From: Azolla caroliniana
Lineage: Eukaryota > Polypodiophyta
DNA length: 64,000 nt
Direction: 5' to 3'
Assembly: GCA_043228905.1 (NCBI GenBank)
Contig: JBHGNT010000008.1
Span: forward strand, 6,696,001 to 6,760,000
Shown here: in pieces, positions 10,572 to 22,173 of the stretch
Numbering within the stretch: position 1 is the first letter of the stretch
Layout: every line of letters starts with the position of its first letter
Notes under the pieces: generated by a model
Told to the model about the DNA's origin: nothing
The model's database searches: none
What the model saw: only the letters and a program-made list of their open reading frames with translations
Position numbers and translations under genes: made by a program

Positions 10572-12555
10572 AGTGCTTGTGGCACTTCGAGCCTGATTGC
10601 TCTTGACAACGCCAGATTTATCAGGTACACTGTTGTCTGCAATGCCTCGACCCAGAATTCCAGCTTCAGTCCGGCTTGCTGGAGCATTGCCGTCACCCTC
10701 TCCTGGATCGTCTTGTTGATATGTTCTGCCACTCCATTTTGCATGGGTGTGTAGGGAACGGTCTTTTGGTGTCGGATCCCTTTTCCGGACAGGTATAGTT
10801 TGAAGGGTCTGGAGGTGTATTTTCCTCCGTTGTCGGATTACAGTGTCTTCACTCTGTATCCCGATTGGTTCTCCACTTCAAATATCCATCGAGTGAAGAC
10901 CTCGAGAGCTTCGTATTTGGACTTGATGGAGTATGCCCAAACTTTTCGTGTACAATCATCTATGAATGTGATGAAGTACCAGGAGCCTCCTAGTGATCGC
11001 TCTAGCATGGGCCCACATATGTTTGGGTGCACGAGCTCTAGGGGCTATCGTACCATCTCGTAGTGGAGAGAGTGCAGACTTTGGGTTTGTTTCCCTTATC
11101 GACAATGCTCGCAGAAGTCCGTCTTTGCCTGGAGTTTCGGGATGTAGCCGACCGACATCAGACAATCAAGTCCGGCTTGAGACATGTGGCCAAGTCGGCC
11201 ATGCCATAGGTTTGGGTCGGTTTTCTCGGCTACGTTCACGAACCCTTTAGGGTTGATCGCCATCAATGGGTATAGATTATTATACTTATTCCCACTACTG
11301 ATTTTGAAGTTTCCCCGGCTGATCACCCATGTCGATTCGTGTAGAGTCATTGGATACCCGTCTTCAGGTAACATGCTGATGGAGACCAGACTCCTCTTTA
11401 GATCAGGTATGTGCCGAACTTGGTGCAGGGTTATTGTGTTGCCATTTGGCAATCTGATGGGAACCTCCGCAGTTCCCACTATCTTGCACTCCTGCCCATT
11501 TCCTAGTCGGACTGTGCCGCTGGTGTCGACCGAATAGTTCGAGAACCATTCAATGTTGGGGGTCACGTGAAATGTGGCACCAGAGTTTAGTAGCAACATG
11601 TGTGCAACTTGTGCACTGTAGAGGACTTTTCCGATCATCGAATCCTCTAGGGAGAGGATTTCTCCGGATCGGGTGTTAGCAACATTGATCTGGTTGCCGA
11701 TTGGAGAGTGGTTCGAGTCGGAATGTCCCCGATTCCGCTTGGATTGCCGACCACTCTCTTTTCTTTTTATTGACCAGCAGTTGGAAACATTGTGGCCAAC
11801 TTTTTTGCAGTGTGTGCAGTACTCGCTTGATCGGCCCATTTTCGACTTCGACCGCTGTCGGTCACCCCTTGTTTTCGATCGGCTGTAGCGTCGATCGGTT
11901 ATGTTGGCTTGTTCTTTCGTTAAACTCTGTCGGTCGAACGACTCGGTCGAGTGATGGGCTTCTGCTGACTCATCGATAGTTAGTCCCATCGATTTTTTCT
12001 TGATGTCCTTTGTTTGGACTTGGCCGATTGTTTCGTCAAAGTTTAGGATTGGTCAGCTAGTGGCGAATGTCGTGCAGAATACCTCCCAACTCGCCGACAA
12101 GCTCGATAGGAGGGCAAGGGCTTTCACTTCTTCTTCGAAGTTGATACCTTGTGACGAGAGCTCATACAACACCCGACTGAAGGTGTTGATGTGGGAGGTT
12201 GCCGGATCGGTCTCCCTCATCTTCATGTTGAACATTTGTTTGATCAAGATCAGTTTCAAAGATGAGGACTTCTTTTCATAAACGGCCCGTAGCGTCTCCC
12301 ACAATGAGAACATTGTCATCTCTTTCGCCATGCTGAAGTAGATGTTTTCGGCTAGGTGCATTCGAATGGTGGATCGTGCTATTTCCTCCACTGATCTCCA
12401 CTCTTATGTTGTCATCGAAGTAGGATTTTCGTTGTGCTGAATGGCTTCAATCTGTCTTTGGATGATCAACACATACTCCATCATCTCCTTCCATAGGGAA
12501 ATTTTTTTGCTGTCAAACTTTTTGATTTCAACTCCTATTCCGGATGTTGAAGCCA
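10572..12555 (-). pseudogene. Copia E gag-protease-integrase fragment
   Basis: The gag begins at the ATG at 12555 (MASTSGIGVEIKKF), is broken by a TAA near 12400, and continues with the UBN2-like gag region typical of plant copia. Next come a zinc knuckle (YCTHCKKVGHNVSNC), a protease motif (LLLNSGATFHVTPN, where NSG replaces the catalytic DSG) and an integrase region (NGVAEHINKTIQERV). The altered protease Asp alone would inactivate processing. It resembles copia D more than A, B or C. Confidence 0.8.
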
Positions 12556-12640
12556 TATTCCTTTTATGAAAGTAAGATTTCTAACTTGGCCTTCTCCTCT
12601 CTGCTTCTTCTGTTGTCTGTTGCCGCCGTGCAGCAAGGTC

Positions 12641-12652
12641 GGTCTGATACCA
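12641..12652 (-). other. Primer-binding site of copia E
   Basis: On the minus strand this reads TGGTATCAGACC, one base off the initiator tRNA-Met site TGGTATCAGAGC. It lies two bases from the LTR. Confidence 0.75.
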
Positions 12653-12654
12653 AT

Positions 12655-12963
12655 TGTTGATGTATGTATATATATGTATATGTATGCGGAAAATGTTTGC
12701 GGACTTGTTCGCTTATGCACAGAAAACAACACACATAGAAAATATAGTGAATTGAGACTTAGACAGTAGATCGAGCTTTAATGGAAAGCTTCTTATTACT
12801 TCCTTCCCTCTTAGAGATACAATGCACAGTCGCTTCATCTCTTTGTCACTTGTCATCACTCATTACAATGTTAGGTATTCACTTATATACTAAGCCCTAA
12901 CTTATTAATGAGTTCACACTCGGACGGATACAATTTGGAAGGAGTTGTCCTTTTATGCCAACA
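12655..12963 (-). repeat. 5' LTR of copia E
   Basis: Minus strand starts TGTTGGCATAAAAGG and ends CATCAACA, about 309 bp. It holds a TATATAAG box near 12890 and a TA-rich run at 12660-12685. Only one LTR remains, so the boundaries rest on the TG/CA ends and the adjacent primer site. Confidence 0.65.
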
Positions 12964-13247
12964 ACTCTGTCTCTGCTTTCTTCCCGGTGAGAAGGAGACA
13001 TGGTGAGAAAGAACATAGCTAATTGAAGATTTCTTGATTTATGCACATTCACATACATATATTGCCTTTCAAGCAAAAACAAATCAGTAGGAGGAATAGC
13101 TTTTACTTGAAGGTCAAAGCTTCAATGGGCCTCCCTTTGTCAACAAGCCTTCTTACCATAAAAGGATTCTTGCTTCTTTGTTATTAGCGAAAGAAAAGCT
13201 ACCTTTTTGGGTACGATTAACTGTGCTGATACTAATCTCAGCAACCC

Positions 13248-13394
13248 ATGGCTTCTCGAATGATGATCTTGAAGAAGAAGCAAGAAATTGGATTAGAAGA
13301 AGAAGGCGAAGCAGAAGAAGAGTTTAAGATCCTGCAAAGGTACTGTGGATTAAGTACTCCTCTGAGCCCATTAATGGAAGGTCCAACCCCATAG
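13248..13394 (+). CDS. Short ORF, 48 aa, unrecognised
   Basis: ATG in the context ACCCATGGC, followed by a basic then acidic stretch (LKKKQEIGLEEEGEAEEEF) and a Pro-rich end. I recognise no domain. It could be a small host exon or chance. There is no codon or conservation evidence. Confidence 0.15.
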   Translation: MASRMMILKKKQEIGLEEEGEAEEEFKILQRYCGLSTPLSPLMEGPTP

Positions 13395-14479
13395 AGATTT
13401 GACAATGTGGGGGTTATGAGAAGAGGTCAAGGGAGGTGGGGATGGTTGAGATTGGGGCAATTATCAATTTACATAGATTCAATAGAATCAATTATCAATT
13501 ATAACCATCATCTTGTATGCATGTTTAATGGACTTCCCTCATGCATTTTAAACTGACATTAATTTCGTTTCAACTGGCACCCATTTCATGCTTATTAAGA
13601 TCCTTTTGTAAACTTAGATTAGTTCAATTACTAAGAAATGCCCCATAAATATTGATTTGATGTTACGGATTCCCCTCCCCTTAGGCGACCTCATTGGCAC
13701 AATACATTATCCAACAATACATTTGTGCAACATGCATTTCGAAGCTCGGTAATGTGCCGAATTTGTATGACATGGGAAGAGTGAAGATGTTGGCATTAGA
13801 GTTCGAGGCTGCGGCGACAACAACCATACACATGGCCAAGGCCAAGAGCTTGTTTCGTGGTGTGTGGCCGAATTTGGATGTTTTGTGTTGTGGCAAATGG
13901 CCCCGGACATGTGGAATGAAGAATGGTAATCGGTGGTGGTAAAGTTGTGCCTGGGAGCGATGGATGGCTCATCTGGAGGCTTGGCTCAGATGTTGCCAAC
14001 GGGCCCGTTAGACCCCTCCGACGAGCCTTGCAAGTAAGGAAATCTCTTGAATTAATCGACTCGCCAGGCTTAAATGCGAGAGTGTCATGTTAGAATAGCA
14101 TGGTTTTTGCTATGGGGATTGTGAGTGGATAGATTGCAAGATTCTAAATGTTGAATTTACTAGATTATTTGTGGCTAAATTCATTTGGGAAAACCAAGTG
14201 AGAAATTAAACTGGAAACCTTGGTGGATAATTTGATGTGGGAAGAGTATATGCTTAGATGGATTTTGATTGTTGGCAGGGGTTGGATCCAAGGCTGATAG
14301 CAACCATATGTTCGCGGGCGCGATGCATTGCCGAGAAAAAGATACGGGGAGAGGATTGCTTCATCTTGATTCTATCAATCGATCCCAGAATTCTATCAAG
14401 CCTGAGCGAGGAACCTGCAGAGATAATACGCCACATAATGTCGGGGTATTTCAGCCAAAAGACTGGGCTGCTGATCTAG

Positions 14480-14968
14480 TTGGAGGACTCCCATAAGACC
14501 AAGATTCGGGCTACATCAGCTGAGGAGGTTGTATTCTGGGAAACCAACATAGACACTAGTGTGGAAGATTACCAAGCTCTGGACGACATCAGTGTAGCAC
14601 ACTCAGGCCGGACAACAACTACCCTATTTTGCTTCGGTGAGGCTGCGATGAGTCATACCAAAACACGAGTTGAGGAGGAGTGGGTCATCGATGAGGTGGC
14701 TTTCGGCATGCCAGGCTTGTCATTCGACCTTTTCATCCCACCTGCTGATATCGTTCGCATTGATCCACATGGTGACATGAGTTCCAATGCAACAAGCAAC
14801 GGTAGACGGGCTCGTGGTGACAGCAGGCTCGATTGTCCATCGATTGTTAGGCGAACACGCGACGCTGGGCCCGTCCCATCCAGTGAGAGTTGTACACGTG
14901 ACATTGAGCTTAGTACATCAAGCCCTATTTACCCAAAGAATAGCTTAAGTAAAGAAATTTGTGTTTGA
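14480..14968 (+). CDS. Hypothetical ORF, 162 aa
   Basis: An open frame from the ATG at 14480 to TGA at 14968 with ordinary amino-acid composition and no low complexity. No domain is recognised. Its N-terminal half includes VFWETNIDTSVEDYQALDD, and the C-terminal half is Ser/Arg rich. An upstream frame at 14269-14496 ends just inside it. It may be a decayed gene or an unclassified transposon piece. No function is proposed. Confidence 0.2.
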   Translation: MEDSHKTKIRATSAEEVVFWETNIDTSVEDYQALDDISVAHSGRTTTTLFCFGEAAMSHTKTRVEEEWVIDEVAFGMPGLSFDLFIPPADIVRIDPHGDMSSNATSNGRRARGDSRLDCPSIVRRTRDAGPVPSSESCTRDIELSTSSPIYPKNSLSKEICV

Positions 14969-15576
14969 AGGGTATTCTGGTAAATAGGGCTTGTAGATTT
15001 GAGTGTATAATTATTTTATAAAGTGTATTTTTTTGGACATAGGGGTAGTTTGGTAAATTTGGAACTTCTAGGGGCATTCTGGTAAATAGAAGAACTTCCA
15101 ATGGTATCCTGGTACTTTTCCCTATAATCTATTATGCCCATACTTCGTGGAAAATATGATTGGGAAACAATTTGAGACACAAAACATGCTCATTAATTAT
15201 ATTAACCAGGTAAAGCTTACAATAGTCCCAAATTGGAACAAACCAACATCTTGATGTATTTCTACAATGCTTTTAACAATGAGCTTGTGCGGATGCAGAT
15301 GCTCATCAAGTCTTCAATTGTCAAGGCTGATGTTGCCCCCTTCAGAATTGGGTGTTAAAATCGGGAAGAAGAAGAAGCCTATGAAGGAGGCTGGAGCTAT
15401 CAAGAAGTCTACGAAGGATGCACCTATTGTAGGAGAAGTGTTAAGCATATGGCACGTGGCATCCAAGAAGTTAACAAGAAAGACCGAGCAACTTATCTAT
15501 AAAGAGGGGAATAGAACAATCCACATAGGGGGGAATGCAAGCCAATGGGCAACCTAGTGTGAAATACACTACGACA

Positions 15577-16760
15577 CTCACCCCCTCCGAACCCGCACAT
15601 CCTCAGGTATGTGCTGAAGTTGTTGGAGCTTGTTGTTCTCCTTCATCCGTAGTACCCTCAATCTCTTCCCCTATGTCAATTATTAATTCTAGCCCACTTT
15701 CATTGCTTTCTGAACCTTCGTAACTTTTGTTCGATTGCTCCTTTGTATCGATGTTGTCGAAACTAACATAGAGTTCTTCGTCACTTCGCTTCTTGAAAAT
15801 CTTCACTCGTTTCTCCGCTACAGGTACCCATATTACTATCCCGTCCAACTCACATAATTGGTATGTTCCATTGTCGAATACCTTTTGAACTTAGTTTGGT
15901 CCGAACCACCTTTTAGGAAATTTTCTTATCGAACTATGATGATGTTCCAAACTACTATCGTAGACTATCACCCAATCCCCTTCTTCAATCTTTCGTGGTT
16001 GTAGACGGTGCTCTGTGTCGAATCTTCTTTTGTTCCGGAATCGTGCTTCTTGTTGTCAACATATCGCTTCCTTTACGTCTTCCGTTCTTTCCTCTAGCTG
16101 TCGTATCCGGCTAGTAGTTCTTCCTGACTCATCTCTTCCTTCCATGGTAGTACTGTCCATGTTGCAATTGCGGTTTCCGAAGGCATTATCAACGTTTGTC
16201 CAGTCTTAAGTTGTGCTGGCATACACCCGGTCACAGAACTATGCATTGTGCGATCCACCCATAGTGCATATGGAAGTATCTGTGGCCACTTCTTCACTTT
16301 TCAGTCACATGCTTTCGCAAGTGCTTTCACGCTTGGACTATGTCCTCGTTCGATCTTCCCGTTTGCTTCTGGATTGTATGTCATGGTTAGTGTCAACTGA
16401 ACTCCATGTTTAGTGAAGAATTCCTTGGCTTTATCGGAATCAAGTTCTCCCCGATCTGCAATTACTTGTCCTACGCACCCATACCTATAGAACAATTCTT
16501 CCAAGAGAAATTGGCATACTGCAGAACATGTTTTTCTCTGTAACCCCCGACCCTCTACTTGGTTTGTCAGATCCTCCCGAGCTTGCACCAAGTACTTCTT
16601 TTGTCCGATCCCTGTTGGCATGGCCACAATGTTGACCATCCATTTAAAATTCATTGTCGGTGAGAATGTCAGATGTAATTCATCTCAGTGTTGAACTCCA
16701 GAGTAGATTTGGCCTTTCTCGCAGCTTCCCGTAAACTCCGCTACATCTTTGTACATATTC
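15577..16760 (-). pseudogene. G1 integrase and pol C-terminus
   Basis: The minus-strand protein includes the integrase core (MNFKWMVNIVAMPTG; IADRGELDS; TYNPEANGKIERGH), where D and E positions of the DDE triad are recognisable. Its C-terminal frames run to about 15603. The region ends in a polypurine tract (AGGGGGTGAG on the minus strand, 15577-15586). It would insert the G1 cDNA into the host genome. Several frame changes and stops (near 16298, 16090 and 15850) make it non-functional. Confidence 0.78.
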
Positions 16761-17385
16761 TGTTGAACACAGTGCTCGGCCACAACCGAGGAATAGGATC
16801 AACTCACAGAAACAAAATGCACGACGACAATAGAGAGAAGAGTACACAGGATGTTTTACGTGGAAAACCCTAAATGGGAAAAACCACGGGAGTCCTCAAA
16901 CTCCAACTATCACTATGAACAGAGATGTACAATGGTGAAGCTACAAGGCAACAACCTTGAGCTCACTGTCTTCGCCACAGTCGGCGGTAATACACAGAGG
17001 CAACGACCTCTTCGTCTCTCACTCTCTCTCACTCTCGGCTGCTCTCTTCACTCCCTCTAAGTGAAAACAGAAAATATGAGCAACAACATAAAACTGTTTG
17101 CCCTAAGTCATATTTATACACATATGACTTTCGGGCTATTTACAAATATAGCCTCAAGGGCCCTTGGCAAACATATTCACAAATATGTCCCCGCATCCGG
17201 ATCTCTCTCCGGGTTCATTCGTCATCCGGCTCCGTAGCCGGGGTCTTCGTCATCCGGCTCCGTAGCCGGGGTCTTCGTCATCCGGATCCGGAACCGGGTC
17301 TTCATCATCCGGCTCCGGAACCGGGTCTTCATTCCCGATTCCCGGACATCCGACCATGCCATCCGGAGGGACCGTAATCCCAACA
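16761..17385 (-). repeat. 3' LTR of copia B
   Basis: Begins TGTTGAACACAG and ends CCCAACA as written on the plus strand, so the minus strand has the usual TG and CA ends. It has about two 29-bp units of the type CATCCGGCTCCGTAGCCGGG near 17219-17280, and a minus-strand TATA block followed by GACTTAGGGCAAAC near 17098-17122. An AGGGGGAGTT polypurine tract (minus strand, 17386-17395) adjoins it. Confidence 0.93.
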
Positions 17386-17395
17386 AACTCCCCCT

Positions 17396-20300
17396 TCACT
17401 TCGGCATGGGATGTCTTTCCAGTCCGACCCTCTTCCGGCATGCTTCCAGCTTGTCGGGTGTGAGCACTTTGGTCAGCATATCTGAGCCGTTCTCGTCCGT
17501 GTGGATCTTCGTCAGCACGAACTCCTGGTCTTCTATCCTTTCCCGGATCCAGTGATATCTTCGTTGGATGTGCTTCGTCCGGGAGTGATAGGCCGCGTTC
17601 TTCGCGAGGTGGATGGCACTCTGACTATCGCTGTAGAGCCGGTACTCCTCCTGCCGGATACCGAGCTCTCTAATGAAGTCCTTCATCCATATTATTTCCT
17701 TGCCGGCTTCAACAGCCGCCATGTACTCCGCCTCCGTGGTTGACAACGCAACCGTCTTCTGCAACCTCGACTGCCACGAAACGGCTCCCCCTGCATATGT
17801 CATTACATACCTAGATGTAGACCGGCTGGTATCCGCATCAGCCGACATGTCCGAATCGATAAATCCATCGAGTTCGGGCTTACCGGAGCCAAATCGGAGG
17901 CACATGTTCGAAGTGCCCTTTAAGTATCGGAGTATCCATTTGACCGCGTTCCAGTGCTCCTTGCCGGGATTACTCATATACCGGCTCACCACTCCGACTG
18001 CGTATCCAATGTCCGGTCGGGTACACACCATTGCGTACATCAAGCTCCCGACGGCAGAGGCATATGGTATCTTCATCATATCCTCCTTTTCAACTTTTGT
18101 CTTGGGACTTTGCTTGCCGGATAACTTGCAGTTTGCCGGGAGGGTCGATCCGACCGGTCTTGCTTCCGACATGTTGAACCGTTGAAGCACCTTTGTCACG
18201 TACTTCTCCTGTGACAGCCACAACTGCTTCTTCTTCCGGTCCCGGATGATGTGCATCCCTAGTATTTGCCTCGCCGGACCCAGGACCTTCATTGAGAAGG
18301 TTCGGTGAAGCGCTTTCTTCAGCATCCGTATCTTGACCTGGTCCCGTCCGACGATCAACATGTCGTCCACGTACAGGAGGAGTATTAGGAAGTCTCCTCC
18401 TTCGAACTTCTTCACAAACACGCAGTGGTCGGACTGCGTTTTGTGGTACCCTTCGTCGGTCATGAAAGAGTCGAACTTCCGGTACCATTGCCGGAGAGCC
18501 TGCTTCAGTCCGTAAAGGCTCTTCTTCAACCGGCATACCAGGTGCTCCTTCCCTTTCTTCTCGAATCCTTCCGGTTGCTGCATGTAGATCTCTTCTTCGA
18601 GGTCACCGTGAAGGAATGCCGTCTTCACGTCCATCTGTTCTACCTCGAGGTCCATGCTTGCCGCTATGCTCAGCACCGTCCGAATGGAGGTCATCTTCAC
18701 TACCGGGGCAAATATCTCGTCGAAGTCGACGCCCTTCTTCTGCTGGAACCCCTTCACCACGATCCTGGCTTTGTATCTCGGGGGGTTTCCGGCATCTCCC
18801 GGTTTCAGCTTGAACACCCACTTGTTTCGAAGTGCCCGCTTTCCTTTCGGCAACTCCACAAGTTCATATGTGTGGTTCTCATGCAGGGAATCCATCTCCT
18901 CCTGCATGGCACTTAACCACCTGCGGCTATGGGTGTCAAGCTTTGCTTCTTCAAAACTCTCCGGCTCCCCCTCGTCGGTTAGCAGCACGTGCTCTGGTTC
19001 CGGAAATCTCCGGGGGGCCCTTCTCTCTCTTAGAGGATATCTCCGTTCCGGAGCTTCGGTAACCGGCTCCTCCGTTTCCTCTTCATCCGAATCCATTTCG
19101 GGATCGGGGCCGGTTCCGGTATCAGTTTCATCTTCCTCGGCCGGTTCTGTTTCTTCACCGTCTTCGGCCGGTCCCTTGCCGGTCGGGACTGCTCTTCGTA
19201 GAGTTGATTCTCACCGGTCGACTTGGAGCTCTTCATCTTCTTCTCCGACTCCCAGTCGGCGAGTGTCTTGTCCTCCATGAAGATGATATCTCGACTCCTG
19301 AATATCTTCTTGTCGACCGGGTCCCATACTCGGTAGCCGAACTCGTCGTCGCCGTAACCGAGGAATATGCATGGCCGGGTCTTTGGATCTAACTTTCCTC
19401 TCCGGTCCTTTGCCACATGCACGTATGCGAGACACCCGAACACCTTCAGATGCCGGTAGGACACTTCCTTACCGGTCCACACTTTCCTCTCCGGTCCTTT
19501 GCCACATGCATGTATGCGAGACACCCGAACACCTTCAGATGCCGGTAGGACACTTCCTTACCGTCCAAAGGTACTGAGGGTGATCTGTTTATCACGTATG
19601 TCGCCGTCGACATTGCCTCAGCCCAAAACCCCTTGGGTAATTTCGCATGCGCCAGCATACTCCGGACCCTCTCCATTATGGTCCGGTTCATCCTCTCGGC
19701 CAGCCCGTTCAGTTCCGGCGTCTTCGGCACAGTAAACTCGAGCCGGATTCCCTTCGAGCGACAGTACTCCGCGAACTACCCCCGGTATTCCCCTCCGTTA
19801 TCCGCTCGTATCGCTTTCAGCTTCTTGCCGGATTCCCTTTCCACTCTCGCGTGGAGTTCTTTGAAGACGGACAATACTTGGTCCTTTGTCTTCAACGGTG
19901 CCGTCCACAACTTCCGGCTATGGTCATCTATGAATGTTACGAAGTACTGGGCTCCGCCATGTGACTTCGTTTCTACCTGACACACATCAGTGTGTACCAA
20001 CTCCAATGGTACACAACGTCTCATCGGTGGTCTTGAGCGGAAGGAGGTCCGGTTTTGCTTACCGGCCAGACAGTCGGTACACTTCTCCAGGTGCACATGC
20101 TTCACTGGAATAAGGTTGTCTTCTGCAAGCCTCTTCATCCCCTTCTCACTCATGTGGCACAGTCTCTTGTGCCACAGCTCACCGGCAGTGTCGGCTGCCA
20201 CGTTCAACTCCTCTGGACACAACCAGGCATTCATAAGGTACAGTGTGTTGACTTTCCGGGCCCGAGCCACTATCAGGCTCCCCTTGCTGAACTTCATTAC

Positions 20301-21512
20301 GCAGTTCCGGATGCTACCTGTGTAGCCTTCATCGTCTAGCCTCCCGGCCGAAATCAGGTTCAATCGAACCTCCGGAACGTGTCGAACATCCTTCAGCAGC
20401 ATCTTGCATCCGGTTGATGTCATCAGCCACACGTCTCCTATGCCGGCAATCCGGCATGTTCCTTCATTTCCCATCCGGACACAGCCGTGCTCACCGGCTG
20501 TGTAGGATGAGAAGTATTTCTTCTCCGGGGTCAGGTGGAACGACGCTCCGGAATCGACCACCCAGGTCATCTCTTCACCGGCAAGGTTCAGCTCCCTCTC
20601 TTCGGTAATGAGCATTGTCTCTTCTTCACTTGCCGCGAGTGTCGTCGTTCCTTTCCGGTCCTACCCTCGCCGATCCGGACCTCTCCGGTCCGTGGCTCCC
20701 CGGTATGCACCGTTTTGCTCCGGTGACTTCTTCGAATCGGTACCGTCGGTTCCGTTGTCTTTCCGGAAATGCCGACAGTTCTTCTAGAAGTGCCCCGGCT
20801 TCCCACAGTAGAAGCATGTAGGTCTTCCCCTCGACTGCGACCGTGTCCCCGACTTCTCCCGTCTTTGCGGACTCCGGTTCTGTTGTCTTCCCCGTTCCAA
20901 TTCGGTAAGCAGCGCCTTCGAGTCGGAGGCCGGTTCTTTATCTCTCCGACGCGCTTCTTCATTTAGAATACTTGTCTTTACCGTTAGTAAAGACAAGTTC
21001 TCTTCCTTACAGGAGGTGCTGAGAGTAACTACCAAGTTCTCCCAGCTCTCCGGAAGGGTACACATCAGCATGATGGCTTGCATTGCGTCATCCAACGGGA
21101 ACTTGATCGCCGCAAGCTGGTTCACGAATCCCATGAACGTGCTGACGTGTTCGACCATGCTCTCGCCGTCCCGGTACTTAAGATTCACTATCTTCCTCAT
21201 CAGGGAGGTCCGGGTCAGAGCATTCTTCCTCTCATACAGTCCGGACAGCTTCTGCCACATCTCATAGGCGTTCGTATCGTTCGCCACATGTTGCAGGACA
21301 CTTACATCGACATATTGCCGGATCGTCGCTACGGCTTTCCGGTTCAGGAGCTTCCACTCCGACTCTATTACCCCCTTGGGTATCTCGGCATTGTCGATCG
21401 GTTCGTACAGGTCTCGGACGATGAGAAGGTCTTCCATCTTTATCTTCCAGTCGGCGTAGTTCTGTGAGTTCAACACCATCATGCCCGGAGGCCCACTACC
21501 GCTGCCTTCCAT
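17396..21512 (-). pseudogene. Copia B gag-pol with three TAG stops and a tandem duplication
   Basis: Gag starts at the ATG at 21512 (MEGSGSGPPGMMVLN). In order: gag, zinc knuckle (CFYCGKPGHF), protease (WVVDSGASFHLTP), pre-integrase (LWHKRLCHMSEKGM), integrase (HTDVCQVE; DNGGEYRG; TPELNGLAERMN), reverse transcriptase (YVDDMLIVG) and RNase H (TEAEYMAAVEAGKE; YSDSQSAIHLAKN). TAG stops lie at 20784-20786, 20661-20663 and 19776-19778. The first and third sit where sister copies have Gln, so CAG to TAG is likely. An 89-bp tandem duplication (units from 19392 and 19481) shifts the frame after the integrase. The 566-codon RT-RNase H end (17396-19096) stays open. Confidence 0.93.
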
Positions 21513-21528
21513 TTTCTGTGTTACCGTT

Positions 21529-21540
21529 GCTCTGATACCA
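21529..21540 (-). other. Primer-binding site of copia B
   Basis: TGGTATCAGAGC on the minus strand, three bases inside the 5' LTR, complementary to initiator tRNA-Met. Confidence 0.92.
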
Positions 21541-21543
21541 CTT

Positions 21544-22168
21544 TGTTGAACACAGTGCTCGGCCACAACCGAGGAATAGGATCAACTCACAGAAACAAAA
21601 TGCACGACGACAATAGAGAGAAGAGTACACAGGATGTTTTACGTGGAAAACCCTAAATGGGAAAAACCACGGGAGTCCTCAAACTCCAACTATCACTATG
21701 AACAGAGATGTACAATGGTGAAGCTACAAGGCAACAACCTTGAGCTCACTGTCTTCGCCACAATCGGCGGTAATACACAGAGGCAACGACCTCTTCGTCT
21801 CTCACTCTCTCTCACTCTCGGCTGCTCTCTTCACTCCCTCTAAGTGAAAACAGAAAATATGAGCAACAACATAAAACTGTTTGCCCTAAGTCATATTTAT
21901 ACACATATGACTTTCGGGCTATTTACAAATATAGCCTCAAGGGCCCTTGGCAAACATATTCACAAATATGTCCCCGCATCCGGATCTCTCTCCGGGTTCA
22001 TTCGTCATCCGGCTCCGTAGCCGGGGTCTTCGTCATCCGGCTCCGTAGCCGGGGTCTTCGTCATCCGGATCCGGAACCGGGTCTTCATCAACAGGCTCCG
22101 GAACCGGGTCTTCATTCCCGATTCCCGGACATCCGACCATCCCATCCGGAGGGACCGTAATCCCAACA
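21544..22168 (-). repeat. 5' LTR of copia B
   Basis: The 625-bp unit is nearly identical to 16761-17385. Differences seen by eye include ACAGTC/ACAATC, CATCATCCGG/CATCAACAGG and CATGCC/CATCCC. This LTR drives the element toward lower coordinates. The TATA box with the GACTTAGGGCAAAC block is near 21881-21905. Confidence 0.93.
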
Positions 22169-22173
22169 TATTC

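Larger units (their letters stand above)
10572..12963 (-). mobile_element. Copia element E, 5' part only
   Basis: Minus-strand order from the right is LTR (12655-12963), primer site, gag, zinc knuckle, protease, and integrase. It is cut at 10571 by copia A within the integrase. The reverse transcriptase half is not found on the far side of copia A, so a rearrangement or deletion accompanied the junction. Confidence 0.8.
12964..15576. other. Region without recognised elements; right edge is G1 3' LTR
   Basis: Moderately AT-rich sequence with short ORFs only. The last part must be the start of the G1 3' LTR, because 15571-15576 (on the minus strand TGTCGT) follows a polypurine tract at 15577-15586. 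I could not find the other LTR edge. The motif TTCTGGTAAATAG recurs near 14975 and 15075, with a GTTTGGTAAATTT variant between them. A 48-aa ORF at 13248 and a 162-aa ORF at 14480 are listed separately. This is the only stretch that could hold a host gene fragment. Confidence 0.4.
16761..22168 (-). mobile_element. Copia element B, full length, with target duplication
   Basis: A 5408-bp element with 625-bp LTRs at both ends that differ at only a handful of positions by eye. It is flanked by the 5-bp target duplication TATTC (16756-16760 and 22169-22173). Insertion split the G1 pol codons between the segments at 22174 and 16760. Gag-pol order is standard copia, but the reading frame is broken (see the coding entry). 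Confidence 0.95.

Noticed and set aside
6825-21512. Fungal host with repeat-induced point mutation to explain C-to-T stops
   Set aside because: Primer sites, copia families, LINE type and promoter structure look plant-like, and CG/CHG deamination explains the changes. A formal context count would be needed to exclude it fully.
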